A program made the position numbers and the translations under genes. A stretch of 64,000 nucleotides of DNA from Plasmodium brasilianum (lineage: Eukaryota; Apicomplexa; Aconoidasida; Haemosporida; Plasmodiidae). Below the pieces are notes generated by a model that searched no databases, was not told where the DNA came from, and saw only the letters and a list, made by a program, of their open reading frames with translations. The stretch covers positions 558,001-622,000 of the forward strand of contig NC_090116.1 of NCBI RefSeq assembly GCF_023973825.1. The letters are read 5' to 3'. Each line of letters begins with the position of its first letter. Position 1 is the first letter of the stretch. This document shows positions 35,201-44,327 of this stretch, in pieces.

Positions 35201-36359
35201 TAAAGCAATAGAAAATAAAAACAGAGCAGAAATTTTAACAGACTTACATAACACACCTTGGTTTTGCATGATTTTTGATTTTGATGGAATTAGCAAATTG
35301 CTCAATGTGTTCAATAAGTATTTAATTTATTCTGATTCATTGATCATTCCGGATACCCTCATACCGAATAAGCTGGATGGGGACAAAGCAACTACCGCAT
35401 CTGTTGATGCTACCACTGGAAGGAATCATGACGAAGAGAAGAGTATCATAAGTAATGAAAATGGGCAGATGGAGCAGACCGGGCAGATAGAACAGAACGG
35501 GCAGATGGAGCAGAACGGGCAGATAGAACAGAACGGGCAGATAGAACAGAACGGGCAGATAGAACAGAACGGACAAATCGAGCAGAACGAGCAGAATGGT
35601 CAAAATTGCCAAAATGGTCAAAGTGCATACATGCAAAACTTTAATTACTTCTTTGAAAAGAGCGACAAGTTGGACGTGTTAAAAAGAAAGATATTCGAAT
35701 ACGAAAATAATATAATAGAGAATGTGGAAAAGTTAAACTACTTAAAAGAGCTGTGCATTTCTTTAAAGGAGCAAGTTAATATAAAAAAGAAAAAACTAAT
35801 ATTGTTAATAGAAAAAGCAAAATTAAAGAATTATACTTATAAGAGTAAAGATTTACAGACCATCCTTGATATTGAAAAAAGCTGCTTAACAAAAGGAGAT
35901 CAGTTAAGTCTAAATAATGAATATTATAATATATTTAAAAAAATTAATGAAGGCTTGAATTATTTAAAAAAATATTCAAATATAATAATATCAAACCAGA
36001 TCATACATAATGAAATATTAAATAATGATGACAGTATTAATTATTGCAAATCCACTATATCAACTGAAGATTTGAGTTGTGAACATAATTTGAATGAAGA
36101 AGACGAGGAGGATGATGATTATGATGATGAAGGTATTAGTAATATGCATGTATCACCAAACAATCAGAAAAATAAAAGAAAACATGTAAACACAAATGAA
36201 GAGCATTTGTTAAAAAAGAACAATGCATTAGAAAAGGTAGACGACCATATAGATAAAGAAGTACATAAAAAAAGAAAAACCATAAACCAAATAAAAAATC
36301 TGCAGTGGGAAAGAGAGGATAACGAAGAATGGGTCGATGAGTTTTTGGAGGATTTTTAA
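32229..36359 (+). CDS. asparagine-rich protein of unknown function, 1376 aa
   Basis: Unrecognised. Residues 1 to about 930 are Asn/Ser-rich low complexity with little conserved structure. At 692-739 the chain is a Met/Leu-alternating tripeptide repeat (MNNMNSMNNMNNMNNLNNLN). The folded part is at the C-terminus. A block starting CRTKVFFYINPKYIIEPLKR and including HNTPWFCMIFDFDGISKLLN is interrupted by a Glu/Gln/Asn hexapeptide repeat (GQIEQN, about 1078-1125). A coiled-coil-like segment (LKRKIFEYENNIIENVEKLN) follows, then an acidic run (EEDEEDDDYDDEG), a basic KNKRKH cluster that could be a nuclear signal, and an acidic tail EEWVDEFLEDF. A nuclear protein is plausible. Single exon. Confidence 0.85.
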   Translation: MENNLFTQSLYFKGFNKKKINYSNVNENTKFASSDKYNLNISKSVTPMKNMNEDSNLRTLNAQNLNSHLNATYQSLKNMNNENDYVVNALTKPLNFSTMHGNSSYQSNNLSFINNNNMNGNLSNNNLNSTYNFSQNAISNQMNDINNLNNNVYRDIKSLDKVDLNSLNINSFSNSRNINMKNNDYMLTGAHQKFSYVNSKEINTDDKLGRDKISHSKVNGISVNQANVSRANINSSILNNNKINNNKININNCSADLKDDCLNAYSINLNAGNIASLGNNNVSSSTYEVSNHVNNNLKESMYNSMYNHANQSNANMNSINFNNIKNNLSNFMNPRMLIGRNVPRSNFNNDLMVTNSLINKMEDAVNSSNNIGSGNVISSSGNNKGTSLKLFDSNLNKLKETETASSIVNTQLSHNISLNSFANTLNSHPSNNNNSNHTGSGINSSSCNQFGNLNNKLSAYNISLAPNANIVGSNSVLKNVLNNTVNNKMNIPTIHVQGGGNLTTFNKNIMNSSSIMNSNTNNNTSNNNTSNNNNDNNNNNITADSIMNQFASVNSSRGNVNNLSSDINLASFSNLPNNTNIANMSNMTNMVSIPNLNKSNSNFLNLTRTTKGISDSNYLNVRADVNNYNFMNDKENIKDFNSINDTNKNSILNKAPSNINSISLFNNNINLLKKNITGMEGPGGMSGAVGMNNMNSINSMNSMNNMNNMNSMNNMNNMNNLNNLNNLNNLNNLNNLNNMGGINYMNSYKGLGTFKGEKELKLNESNIADIGKDIVINKNRHVDSIVLKNNMIHNNISTDNYENLLKQLCTPIKNRSANNNIENFNDAINLEELNNENNNISVNENVATSGNSMLNSITVVRNGDDELSFLAKKSNSNGNVNNSGSNDVVNNSELLLLNNTEGNFNPYMQREWSNSSSNRNSNNIYELKKLNLFAESKKRDKENKHENKLNKMKKCRTKVFFYINPKYIIEPLKRKIYQNMSVYIENLISDVKAIENKNRAEILTDLHNTPWFCMIFDFDGISKLLNVFNKYLIYSDSLIIPDTLIPNKLDGDKATTASVDATTGRNHDEEKSIISNENGQMEQTGQIEQNGQMEQNGQIEQNGQIEQNGQIEQNGQIEQNEQNGQNCQNGQSAYMQNFNYFFEKSDKLDVLKRKIFEYENNIIENVEKLNYLKELCISLKEQVNIKKKKLILLIEKAKLKNYTYKSKDLQTILDIEKSCLTKGDQLSLNNEYYNIFKKINEGLNYLKKYSNIIISNQIIHNEILNNDDSINYCKSTISTEDLSCEHNLNEEDEEDDDYDDEGISNMHVSPNNQKNKRKHVNTNEEHLLKKNNALEKVDDHIDKEVHKKRKTINQIKNLQWEREDNEEWVDEFLEDF

Positions 36360-37426
36360 AACATTCTCCAGAAGAGGCAAATGTGGAATATTATATAAGA
36401 CCACATATCAGATATCACGCAAAAAGAGATATGAACAGTCCATGGTTTATGATTATAAAATATTTTTTCATTTTTTCATTCTTTTTTTTTTTTAGTAGTA
36501 TTTGTTACATATTAAAATAATTTTCACCAAGTGTGTAGTTATTACTACCATCCTTCTATCGTTCTTCCACTAAAAGAAGGCGATGGATGTCCTCTTATAA
36601 GTTAAAGAACTATCCATTAAATCTTAAACAGTAAACAATAAATTTGTGTGTCTCACTTTGTTTTATCTGTTTAACTATTTAGCTGCGTTAGTCCATACCT
36701 TCTTCGTATCCCTGCGCAAACAATCTTACAGTTTTTTATCCATTCTTATCTTTTTTTTTATCTTTTCCTATCTCTTCTTTTTTTTTATCTTTTCCTATCT
36801 CTTCTTTTTTTTTATATTTTCCTATCTCTTCTTTTTTTTTATCTTTTCCTATCTCTTCTTTTTTTTTATCTTTACCTGTCTCTTCTTTTTTTTTATATTT
36901 TCCTATCTCTTCTTTTTTTTTATCTTTACCTATCTCTTCTTTTTTTTTATATTTTCCTATCTCTTTTTTTTTTTTTTATCTTTACCTATCTCTTTTTTTT
37001 TTTTTTTCTGTGTGTATTTCATAACGAATACTGTGTGCGCAAATTATTACGCGAGCAAACAAAAGAAGGAAAATGCTTTAATTTTCGTTTGCACATGTGT
37101 ACACACATATGCACCTGTATGTACACATATGTGCATGCTTGTTTTTATTTTTGTTTTATGGTGGGGATGGAAAAAAGAAAAAAAATTAAATATAAATAAA
37201 TACATAAATAAACACTTAAATAAATATACATGAATAATGTACGTACAGATAAATACACATAAATAAAGGTATCCATAAATAAACGACAATTTTTCTACAT
37301 TATTAAGATAATATTTATAAAACTTAAGAACGTTAAAAAATAATAAATACATAAGCATACAAGAATAAAAAAAGGAAAAAACAAAAATAAGAATAATTAT
37401 TTTAAATGACGAACTCTTCAAGATAC
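36360..37426. other. intergenic, T-rich array
   Basis: Downstream of the Asn-rich gene. It contains the 27-bp array and simple (taaa)n stretches near 37185-37290. No independent gene is supported apart from the candidate just to the right. Confidence 0.5.
36750..37010. repeat. 27-bp pyrimidine-rich minisatellite
   Basis: About nine copies of a tatctcttctttttttttat + ctttacc or attttcc unit. The last two copies have the ctcttct replaced by longer T runs. Confidence 0.9.
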
Positions 37427-37656
37427 CTCCACTTATAGCAGTGCTCATTCGAAGCAATGGTAACGTTTGCAAAATTGCATAAATAAAAGAACCTTCTCGC
37501 TGTATATACTTGTCGATTTTACTCTTTCCAGCACTTAATTTTGTAAAAATAAAAAAAAAAAAAAGAAAGAAGTAGAAGTGAAGTATAGAGAAGAGACCTT
37601 GTTCTCACCTCTTTATCGGTCAAGCGTGTACATGTTACTAATACATGTACAGGCGG
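37427..37656 (-). CDS. candidate internal exons of a small spliced gene (tentative)
   Basis: Two exons in phase on the minus strand. 37609-37656 lies after ..gttatag and before GTGAGA and reads PPVHVLVTCTRLTDKE. 37427-37523 lies after ..ctggaaag and before GTATCT and reads SKIDKYIQREGSFIYAILQT and then LPLLRMSTAISG. The 85-nt intron between them has a very strong pyrimidine tract on this strand, and the intron after 37427 has another. Ends of the gene are not found: upstream exons would overlap the 3' end of the MAD1-like gene. Product unknown. Confidence 0.3.
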
Positions 37657-37803
37657 CTATAACTCCAACTTTTGGTAGATCAGACAAAAAGGTGAAAAAT
37701 GAAGTTGCTTGTTTTAGAGGTACGAAATGAGACCCAAACTTCCACGGTAATTGTAACGGACGAGGGAAAAACGCAAATCTCACGCACAGTCCTCGACAAT
37801 TTC

Positions 37804-40755
37804 TTATATTTTGAACAACATTCCTTTATGGTTTTTGCTCAGATTATTGTTATACTGACATTTTATATTATTATATTCTTCTATACATGATAGAGATAAA
37901 AGAATTGGGTATGTATTTATTTTATTTATGTATCTTTTCCATTCAACATTTTCATTCCACTTAATACTATAATACCCGTGCAATAGTAAATTATATTTGC
38001 ATCCTTTCATTATTGTAGATATGTTGATGTTCGTATTTTGGAGGTTTGACTTTTCTATAACTGCGTTAGTGTTGATTTCGTTTCTCTCGTTGAATAGTCC
38101 ATCGTAGAAGTTCTCCTTGTCTTGGTCCCCACTTCTTTCTCTTTCCTTCTGCACCTCCGATTCGTCATCCACTTCGGCTTCTACTCTATCAACTATCCCA
38201 GCTTCTATGCTGTTACCTACCCCGGATTCTATGCTGTTACCTATCCCAGCTTCTATGCTGTTACCTATCCCAGCTTCTATGCTGTTACCTATCCCAGCTT
38301 CTATGCTGTTACCTATCCCAGCTTCTATGCTGTTACCTATCCCAGCTTCTATGCTGTTACCTATCCCAGCTTCTATGCTGTTACCTACCCCGGATTCTAT
38401 GCTGTTACCTACCCCTGATTCTATGCTGTTACCTACCCCGGATTCTACTTGTTCACCTACCCCATCCTTTACATCATCAAATTTATGTGTGTCTGTTTCG
38501 GCGGCCAGCTCGACCTTCATTTTTTTCAAACTCCGATAACCCTCGTTCTGGGGATGGTAAGACCTCTTTTCATTTGCGCATTTGCTTTTTATGAATATAA
38601 ATTTCCCATCGTGCGTCGAAAATAAGGAAGTCAGAATGAAGAAGACCTCCTCATTACTGTGTTCAACTTGTACATCCCATCCCAAAAGATAAAGGAATGC
38701 TTCTCTATAGCTCTTTATTTGGCTAGTATAATAAATTTTAATAACTTCAATTTTGGACTTTAAATATAAAATTTCATTTCTCATATTTGTTAATTCTATT
38801 TCGTCCATGGATTTTAAACTTTCGATATCTCTGTAGAGAACACTTATATCATCCTTATTACAATAATGACTATGATTACTACTAACACTATTATTACTAT
38901 TATTATTATTGTATAAGTCTGTGGAAAGAGCTTTATTACCTTTACTCTCCTTATTGTTCATTTTATTGTCAAACTGCACCTTTTTTATTGTTTCTTTCAA
39001 GTCTCTTATGACAGTATCATTTTTCTCATTATCTTCACGCCATTGGTTTTTCACATGTGTTAAATCATTTTCTAAATATACAATTTTGTTTTTATAATTC
39101 TCTACTTCTTCTTTAAGATATATTATTTCCTTCTTATGAAACTGCAATTCTTCTGCAAACATTTCTGCATTTTTTTGTTTTAAATAAAAACTTTCGTACT
39201 CACTTTTATATTTCTTCATATTTTCATTTAATTCTTCTATTAATTTTTCCTTCTCTTGATTGTCTTTTTTTATCATGTCGTATTTGGTTTTGTAGTCTGT
39301 CAGAAGCTTCTCAAAATTTGCGCCCTCTAATTTTATACTATCAAATGTTGTACTCCCAAATTTTGAACTCTCAAAATTTTTACTCCCCGCTTCCTTCGCA
39401 TTAGCATCAGCGTCTTCATCACCATCAGCACAAGCAGTATTACTATCATCACCTCCATCGTCTTTTTCATTACCACCTCTTTGAAGCTGCATTTCGGACT
39501 CAGAACACGCCTCCCTATTCAAACCCTCCCCTTGTTTTTCTGCCTTTCCCTGGTTTCGTTGGACCGTGTTACTGTTACCCTTGCCCCTATCATGGACACC
39601 CTTTGCCTTGTTCAACTCGTACAAATAATCTCTTTTAAGCAATTCATACTTTTTTTCTAAAAACCTAATTTTGTTTTTCAAAATTCTTAGCTCTAAATTC
39701 TTATCCTCACTATTTTGTTTTTCTATTTCTATATCAATTGACAACTTTTTGTATTTCACTTCTAAGTCTGTCTTTGTAAAATTAACTTGATTGTACTTAT
39801 TATATATATCATTCAAGCTTTTTTTTAAATTCTCAATATTTATGGCTTTATCATTTATATACAATTTGGAAAACTTCATCCATTCGTTTAGTTGCTCTGT
39901 TAGTTTATTATTCTCTATTTGATGATTTAAAATACTGTTTTTCAGTTCTTTAATATTTTCGAATCTTTCTTTATCTCTATATTTGAATATTTCTAATTCT
40001 TTTATTTTGCTTTCCAATATATCAATTTTGCTTTCTAATAATGGAATTTTTTTACATTTCTCTTTATACTGAGAACATAAAACAATCATGCTTTTATACT
40101 GTTGTCTTTCCTTGGATGTTATTTCATCATTTTTTTTTAAAATTTCTATATTTTCTTTTAATTTTTTTATTTCTAATTTATATTTTAATACTTCATCATC
40201 CGTTATATTATCTAACAGATTATTATTTATTATACTTTTTTCTCCTTTTAAATATATACGAAATTCGTCAATTTTATTATTTAGCTTATCTACTGTTACA
40301 TCCTTTTCTTTTATTTTTTCTTTTAAATTTTCATTTTCATATTTACACATATTTAAATTTTTATAACATTCGTTTAGTTTTTCCTCCAAGTTTTTGCACT
40401 TGTCCTTGTTCTCTTTTTTTAAATTTACTAGTTTTTCTTCTAGAACGAATGTGAACTCCTTCAACTTTTTGTAGTTTTTTTCAATTACCATCCTTTTACC
40501 AAATTCTTGTTTTAATTTTCTTGAAATATCTTCTCCTTCGATACTACTACTCTCCTTATTGTTGTTCTTGTCATCACTGTCGCATTCTTGTTTATTTACA
40601 GTTATGTTTCTCTTCAAAAGATCGTTTTCTTCTTTAAGCTTTTTACACTCATTCTTAAAAAGTGCAGCCAGTTTTCTCAATTTCAAAATTTCTTCATCTT
40701 TACTTTTGTCTTGTGTTTCGTTGTTACTTTTCATTCTGACATCAAAATTGGACAA
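37804..40755 (-). CDS. MAD1: divergent spindle-checkpoint protein MAD1, 983 aa
   Basis: Kinetochore/nuclear-pore coiled-coil protein that, in model organisms, recruits MAD2. Residues 1 to about 670 are almost continuous coiled coil (LFKNECKKLKEENDLLKRNI, VLEEKLVNLKKENKDKCKNL), broken by an Asp/Ala-rich insertion. The diagnostic part is the C-terminus. IKSYREAFLYLLGWDVQVEH followed by FFILTSLFSTHDGKFIFIKS (about 678-722) matches the MAD1 RWD-like domain (fREa.y.LlGy.id....y.ltSlya....d.L.F). The last strand and helices, SIKWNENVEWKRYINKI then YPILLSLSCIEEYN (about 940-970), match its end. About 200 residues are inserted between the two halves and include ten GNSIEAGI-type octapeptides. Assignment is by motif, so moderately sure. 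Intronless as read. Confidence 0.75.
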   Translation of the reverse strand: MSNFDVRMKSNNETQDKSKDEEILKLRKLAALFKNECKKLKEENDLLKRNITVNKQECDSDDKNNNKESSSIEGEDISRKLKQEFGKRMVIEKNYKKLKEFTFVLEEKLVNLKKENKDKCKNLEEKLNECYKNLNMCKYENENLKEKIKEKDVTVDKLNNKIDEFRIYLKGEKSIINNNLLDNITDDEVLKYKLEIKKLKENIEILKKNDEITSKERQQYKSMIVLCSQYKEKCKKIPLLESKIDILESKIKELEIFKYRDKERFENIKELKNSILNHQIENNKLTEQLNEWMKFSKLYINDKAINIENLKKSLNDIYNKYNQVNFTKTDLEVKYKKLSIDIEIEKQNSEDKNLELRILKNKIRFLEKKYELLKRDYLYELNKAKGVHDRGKGNSNTVQRNQGKAEKQGEGLNREACSESEMQLQRGGNEKDDGGDDSNTACADGDEDADANAKEAGSKNFESSKFGSTTFDSIKLEGANFEKLLTDYKTKYDMIKKDNQEKEKLIEELNENMKKYKSEYESFYLKQKNAEMFAEELQFHKKEIIYLKEEVENYKNKIVYLENDLTHVKNQWREDNEKNDTVIRDLKETIKKVQFDNKMNNKESKGNKALSTDLYNNNNSNNSVSSNHSHYCNKDDISVLYRDIESLKSMDEIELTNMRNEILYLKSKIEVIKIYYTSQIKSYREAFLYLLGWDVQVEHSNEEVFFILTSLFSTHDGKFIFIKSKCANEKRSYHPQNEGYRSLKKMKVELAAETDTHKFDDVKDGVGEQVESGVGNSIESGVGNSIESGVGNSIEAGIGNSIEAGIGNSIEAGIGNSIEAGIGNSIEAGIGNSIEAGIGNSIESGVGNSIEAGIVDRVEAEVDDESEVQKERERSGDQDKENFYDGLFNERNEINTNAVIEKSNLQNTNINISTIMKGCKYNLLLHGYYSIKWNENVEWKRYINKINTYPILLSLSCIEEYNNIKCQYNNNLSKNHKGMLFKI
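38193..38446. repeat. 24-bp coding repeat in the MAD1-like gene
   Basis: About ten copies of cctatcccagcttctatgct plus gtta on the + strand, encoding GNSIEAGI or GNSIESGV on the minus strand. The near-identity of the central copies suggests recent expansion. Confidence 0.93.
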
Positions 40756-40832
40756 CGACTAGCCAAAGAAGGGGATCAAGGTCGCATTCGTACAAAGCGC
40801 ATACGTACACTTGATCATACATACATACGTAA

Positions 40833-40892
<60 letters not shown>

Positions 40893-41008
40893 TTATTTAT
40901 TTATATATATGAATGTATCTTTGTCCTTATGTATGTATGTCTACATATATGCAAATGTACGCACAAATATGAGAATTGCTACAAAAAGCTAATCATGAGC
41001 ACAAACAG

Positions 41009-41039
<31 letters not shown>

Positions 41040-41192
41040 ATAATAATAATAATAATAATAATAATCGTACAAAATGGAATGCTATGTATACAGTAGCACA
41101 TACATTACATACCGTAAATCTGGTAAAAATAAAACAAAGTGCTATAATTTTAAAAAAAAACTACACATAAAAACATAAGTGCAGCAACATAC

Positions 41193-41225
<33 letters not shown>

Positions 41226-42054
41226 GTGATGAGCTTGTCGCGAATTAAAATATACCCATTATTATCTTTTAAAACGGAGAAAGAATTGCTATTTCCATAA
41301 TTTCTTTTTTTTTTTTTTTTTTTTTTTTCTTTTTTTTTTCCTTTCTACATGATTAAATAAACATTTAAAATTTAAAACGAAAACAATTTTGGCAAATGAA
41401 GAATTTGTTTCTTCTGTTTTCTACTGGCTTACGCAGGCACGTGTGTATTAACGTACTCATGTATGTATTATGTGTATACGTAGAATATTTTTATATACGT
41501 ACGGAAACATATATATGTACATATACAAACGTATGTACGTATATAAATATATGTACGTACTTGTAGGAACATGTTCATCATGACATAGCAAATGTTTATA
41601 ACTTCTTTTTAAATAACATATGTTAAAAAGGGTACAATAATTATGAGGTTTGTTTTGCTTTCTTTTTTGTTTTTTGTTTTTTGTTTTTTCTTTTTTTTTT
41701 TTGTTTTTTTTTTTTTTTGTTTTTTTTTTTTCCTCATTAGTATTTATTTTCAGTTTCCCAAATTGTCGAAATGCGGCTATCAATGTGCTTGTCGTTGAAA
41801 TGAAGAATAAAAATATACGAATGAAATGATGTAAGAACTATGAGCAGAATTACCAGTAAGGAAAGGTAAGAATGCTAATCAAATCGGAAAAATAGAGTGC
41901 TTACATATATGGACATGTATTATATTGACATGTATTATATGTACATGTTTATGTAAACATGTGCATTTGTCAGTGTTTGGCTAAAACTGTACTTCTCTTC
42001 CTTGTTCACTTAACCTTTAATGGCCTAACTTTGGAATTAAAACTTGCGCGAACT
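40756..42054. other. spacer with a possible plus-strand terminal exon
   Basis: Contains (TA)n at 40837-40888 and 41195-41225, poly(A) then (TAA)n at about 41010-41064, and long T runs. A convincing Plasmodium-type intron (donor at 41648, acceptor at 41753 after about 90 bases of T) leads to a frame FPNCRNAAINVLVVEMKNKN with a stop at 41827-41829. The upstream exon is not found. Confidence 0.4.
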
Positions 42055-42338
42055 TCAAGCATTCTGTGCAATTTTTTTTTTTTCGTACTTGCCGCATGCT
42101 GTTGCAGTTATTGTTAATGCAACTGAAGGAGGCAAAGAACAGAAGAAAAAATAAAAAAAAAAAGGGAAAAACATTGCAAAAACATAGCAAACAAACAATT
42201 AACAAAAATATAATAAAAAATAGCTTCTTCAAAAAGTTAAGTATTACTTTTATTCATTTTTTACGTTTTTGTCCAATGCAAAAAGAAACAGGGAAAGGAA
42301 GATCCACCTTGCCCCTTTAAAAAATGTTGAGAGCACAT
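42055..42338 (-). CDS. candidate two-exon microprotein, about 32 aa (tentative)
   Basis: 42308-42338 reads MCSQHFLKGQ and ends at a GTGGAT donor. A 185-nt intron finishes in a textbook acceptor (ttctgttctttgcctccttcag). 42055-42122 then reads VALTITATACGKYEKKKIAQ and NA before the stop. The phases match. The middle is hydrophobic enough for one membrane segment. The upstream frame is open beyond the Met, so the start is uncertain, and a second frame in exon 2 (NSMRQVRKKKNCTECLKFAQ) is also open. No family recognised. Confidence 0.25.
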
Positions 42339-42672
42339 GGAACTTTTAGCTTGAGGATGAATGGCAGCATGTACAGAACATTCAGATTTTACATATGTAT
42401 GTACGTATATGTGTTCGCTTGCCTTTTTGTTTGTTTTTCTTTTTTTCATATAATGTTGTACGACAATTATTTATTATCAGCTCTCCCCTCGTGAGACCAT
42501 AAACTGGTATCATTCAAAATATAATGAAAATATTAAAACGTACAACCCCACTTTTGCCATATTTTAATATAAAATAAACTGTAAAAAGTTTGTATCTTTG
42601 CAAATAAATATTGTGGAGCATGTTACACAGAAAAAAAAAAAAAAAAAAAAGATAAAATAAAATAAAATAAAA

Positions 42673-42673
42673 C

Positions 42674-42741
<68 letters not shown>
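42673..42741. repeat. (TAA)n microsatellite
   Basis: About 23 uninterrupted units. The opposite frame is a poly-Tyr shadow. Confidence 0.95.
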
Positions 42742-42745
<4 letters not shown>

Positions 42746-44130
42746 CGTCAGTGAAGGGGAACATATAATATGCCCATAAATTCTTACGGAATAAAATAAA
42801 ACGTTTACACTAAATTAGTTTCAAAAAGATAAATCACAGTGAAAAATTTTAAATAAAAATGTGTGGACACTTTTTGTCAAGTATGTGTAATATTGGTTAT
42901 ACACTACGACTTATACACTTTTTATGATGCCGTAAAAGGGATATGGATTTAACTACAGCGTGTAGCCGAAATGGCATATGTGTAGTTGCTATTACGACAT
43001 ACACGTAATGTGTGCGCATACACATATGTGTATATGAGATATATGCAAAAATAACGAAAAAATAGCAAAACAACAAAATAGCAAAACAACAAAATAGAAA
43101 AATGCCAAAATAACAAAGCAGAAAAATACCAAAATAGCAAAACAGTAAAATACCATTTTGTCCCCCTCGAGGATCCCATAATAGTTTAACTTATATATTT
43201 TTTTTTTTTTTTTTTTTTGCACCAAATAGAGAAATATGTAGTACACCTCGGAAAAAAAAAAAAAAAAAATCATTTCACTTTTTCTTCTATAAAATGTACC
43301 ATTTTTGAGTTTAACATTCCTCGTCTTTGTATTTTCGCTTATATACTTGAGTATGTAAAAATGCGTATACATATGTGCGTTGCATTCCTCCTGTACACAT
43401 TCACGTTACACCTTATATATGCAAGTATTAAAAATACGGAAGTATGCATTTTTTTTTTTTTTTTTTTTTTAAAGCTGTAAATAAAATACTTGTTTACAAA
43501 ATGAGCAAGCTCAGACAACTTTTAATATTTTTAAATCATTTACAATACAACAAAACATACGTAGCATTTTTGTCTTGTTAGTTTTTTAAAAATCAAACCG
43601 TTTGTTCATGATAAAAATTTATCATAATATTGGACAAGATTGTAAAATTTACATCATTTTGATAGAGGCAAAGCTACGGCTTTAAATACGTAACAGCTAT
43701 GTTTCTACTAATTTGTCCATTAACATAACTTACAATAATTCAGAAACTTTTAACAAGTTTTAGTATACAATATTAAGAGGGAAAACCACGGTCTTTTTTT
43801 TTTTTTTCTTCTTTCTTCTTTTTTCTTTCTTTTTTTATTTAATTATTTTTTTTTATCACTTGTTTATTTATATCGTTTTCTTAACCTATCAGACAGTACT
43901 TTTTTTTCAATCGTTTTAAAGAAGTTTGACAATCCTTTTAATCGCCTTTGTTTTACTAAATAGTTTTATTTGAAAGCTACTATTTGGAACAGTGTTTTTG
44001 ACACTTATTGTATTTTCAAATAAATTTTTTTTTTTATATTTGTGCGTGTTACTGTTTTTCCGTCTTGTTCTATCTTGTCCTGGCGTGCCTTATATTGTCT
44101 TGTCTTATCTTATCTTTCCTTAACTTGTCT

Positions 44131-44200
44131 TACCTAATCCTACCTAATCCTACCTAATCCTACCTAATCCTACCTAATCTTACCTAATCTTACCTAGTCT
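44131..44200. repeat. 10-bp minisatellite tacctaatcc
   Basis: Seven tandem units (four to five tacctaatcc, then tacctaatct and tacctagtct), about 130 bases upstream of the ApiAP2 start and probably in its 5' UTR. Confidence 0.9.
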
Positions 44201-44327
44201 TTTTCTTTTCCTCTTTTTTGTATTTTCGTTTCTGCATCTTTTCTATTTTAACCTACGTGGTTACTTCCTCCTCCGTGTAAAGATATTTCTACATTTTCAC
44301 TGCATCAGTACAGTCGTTTTTGCAAAA

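Larger units (their letters stand above)
42339..44327. other. spacer upstream of the ApiAP2 gene
   Basis: Low complexity: (TAA)n, poly(A)/(T), aaacaacaaaatagc units at 43050-43150 and the 10-bp array before the start codon. It should contain the ApiAP2 promoter and 5' UTR. No gene seen. Confidence 0.55.

Noticed and set aside
33158..35636. Leu/Phe-rich antisense frames across the Asn-rich gene
   Set aside because: Expected shadows of AAT/AAC/ATG-rich codons. No independent signal.
36646..37233. 195-residue plus-strand frame rich in Phe
   Set aside because: Read-through of the 27-bp pyrimidine array.
37699..37890. Plus-strand open frame MKLLVLEVRNETQTSTVIV
   Set aside because: It overlaps the 3' end of the MAD1-like gene and has no recognisable feature. 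Kept only as a caution for the nearby candidate exons.
42564..42764. Poly-Tyr open frame
   Set aside because: Translation of the (TAA)n microsatellite complement.
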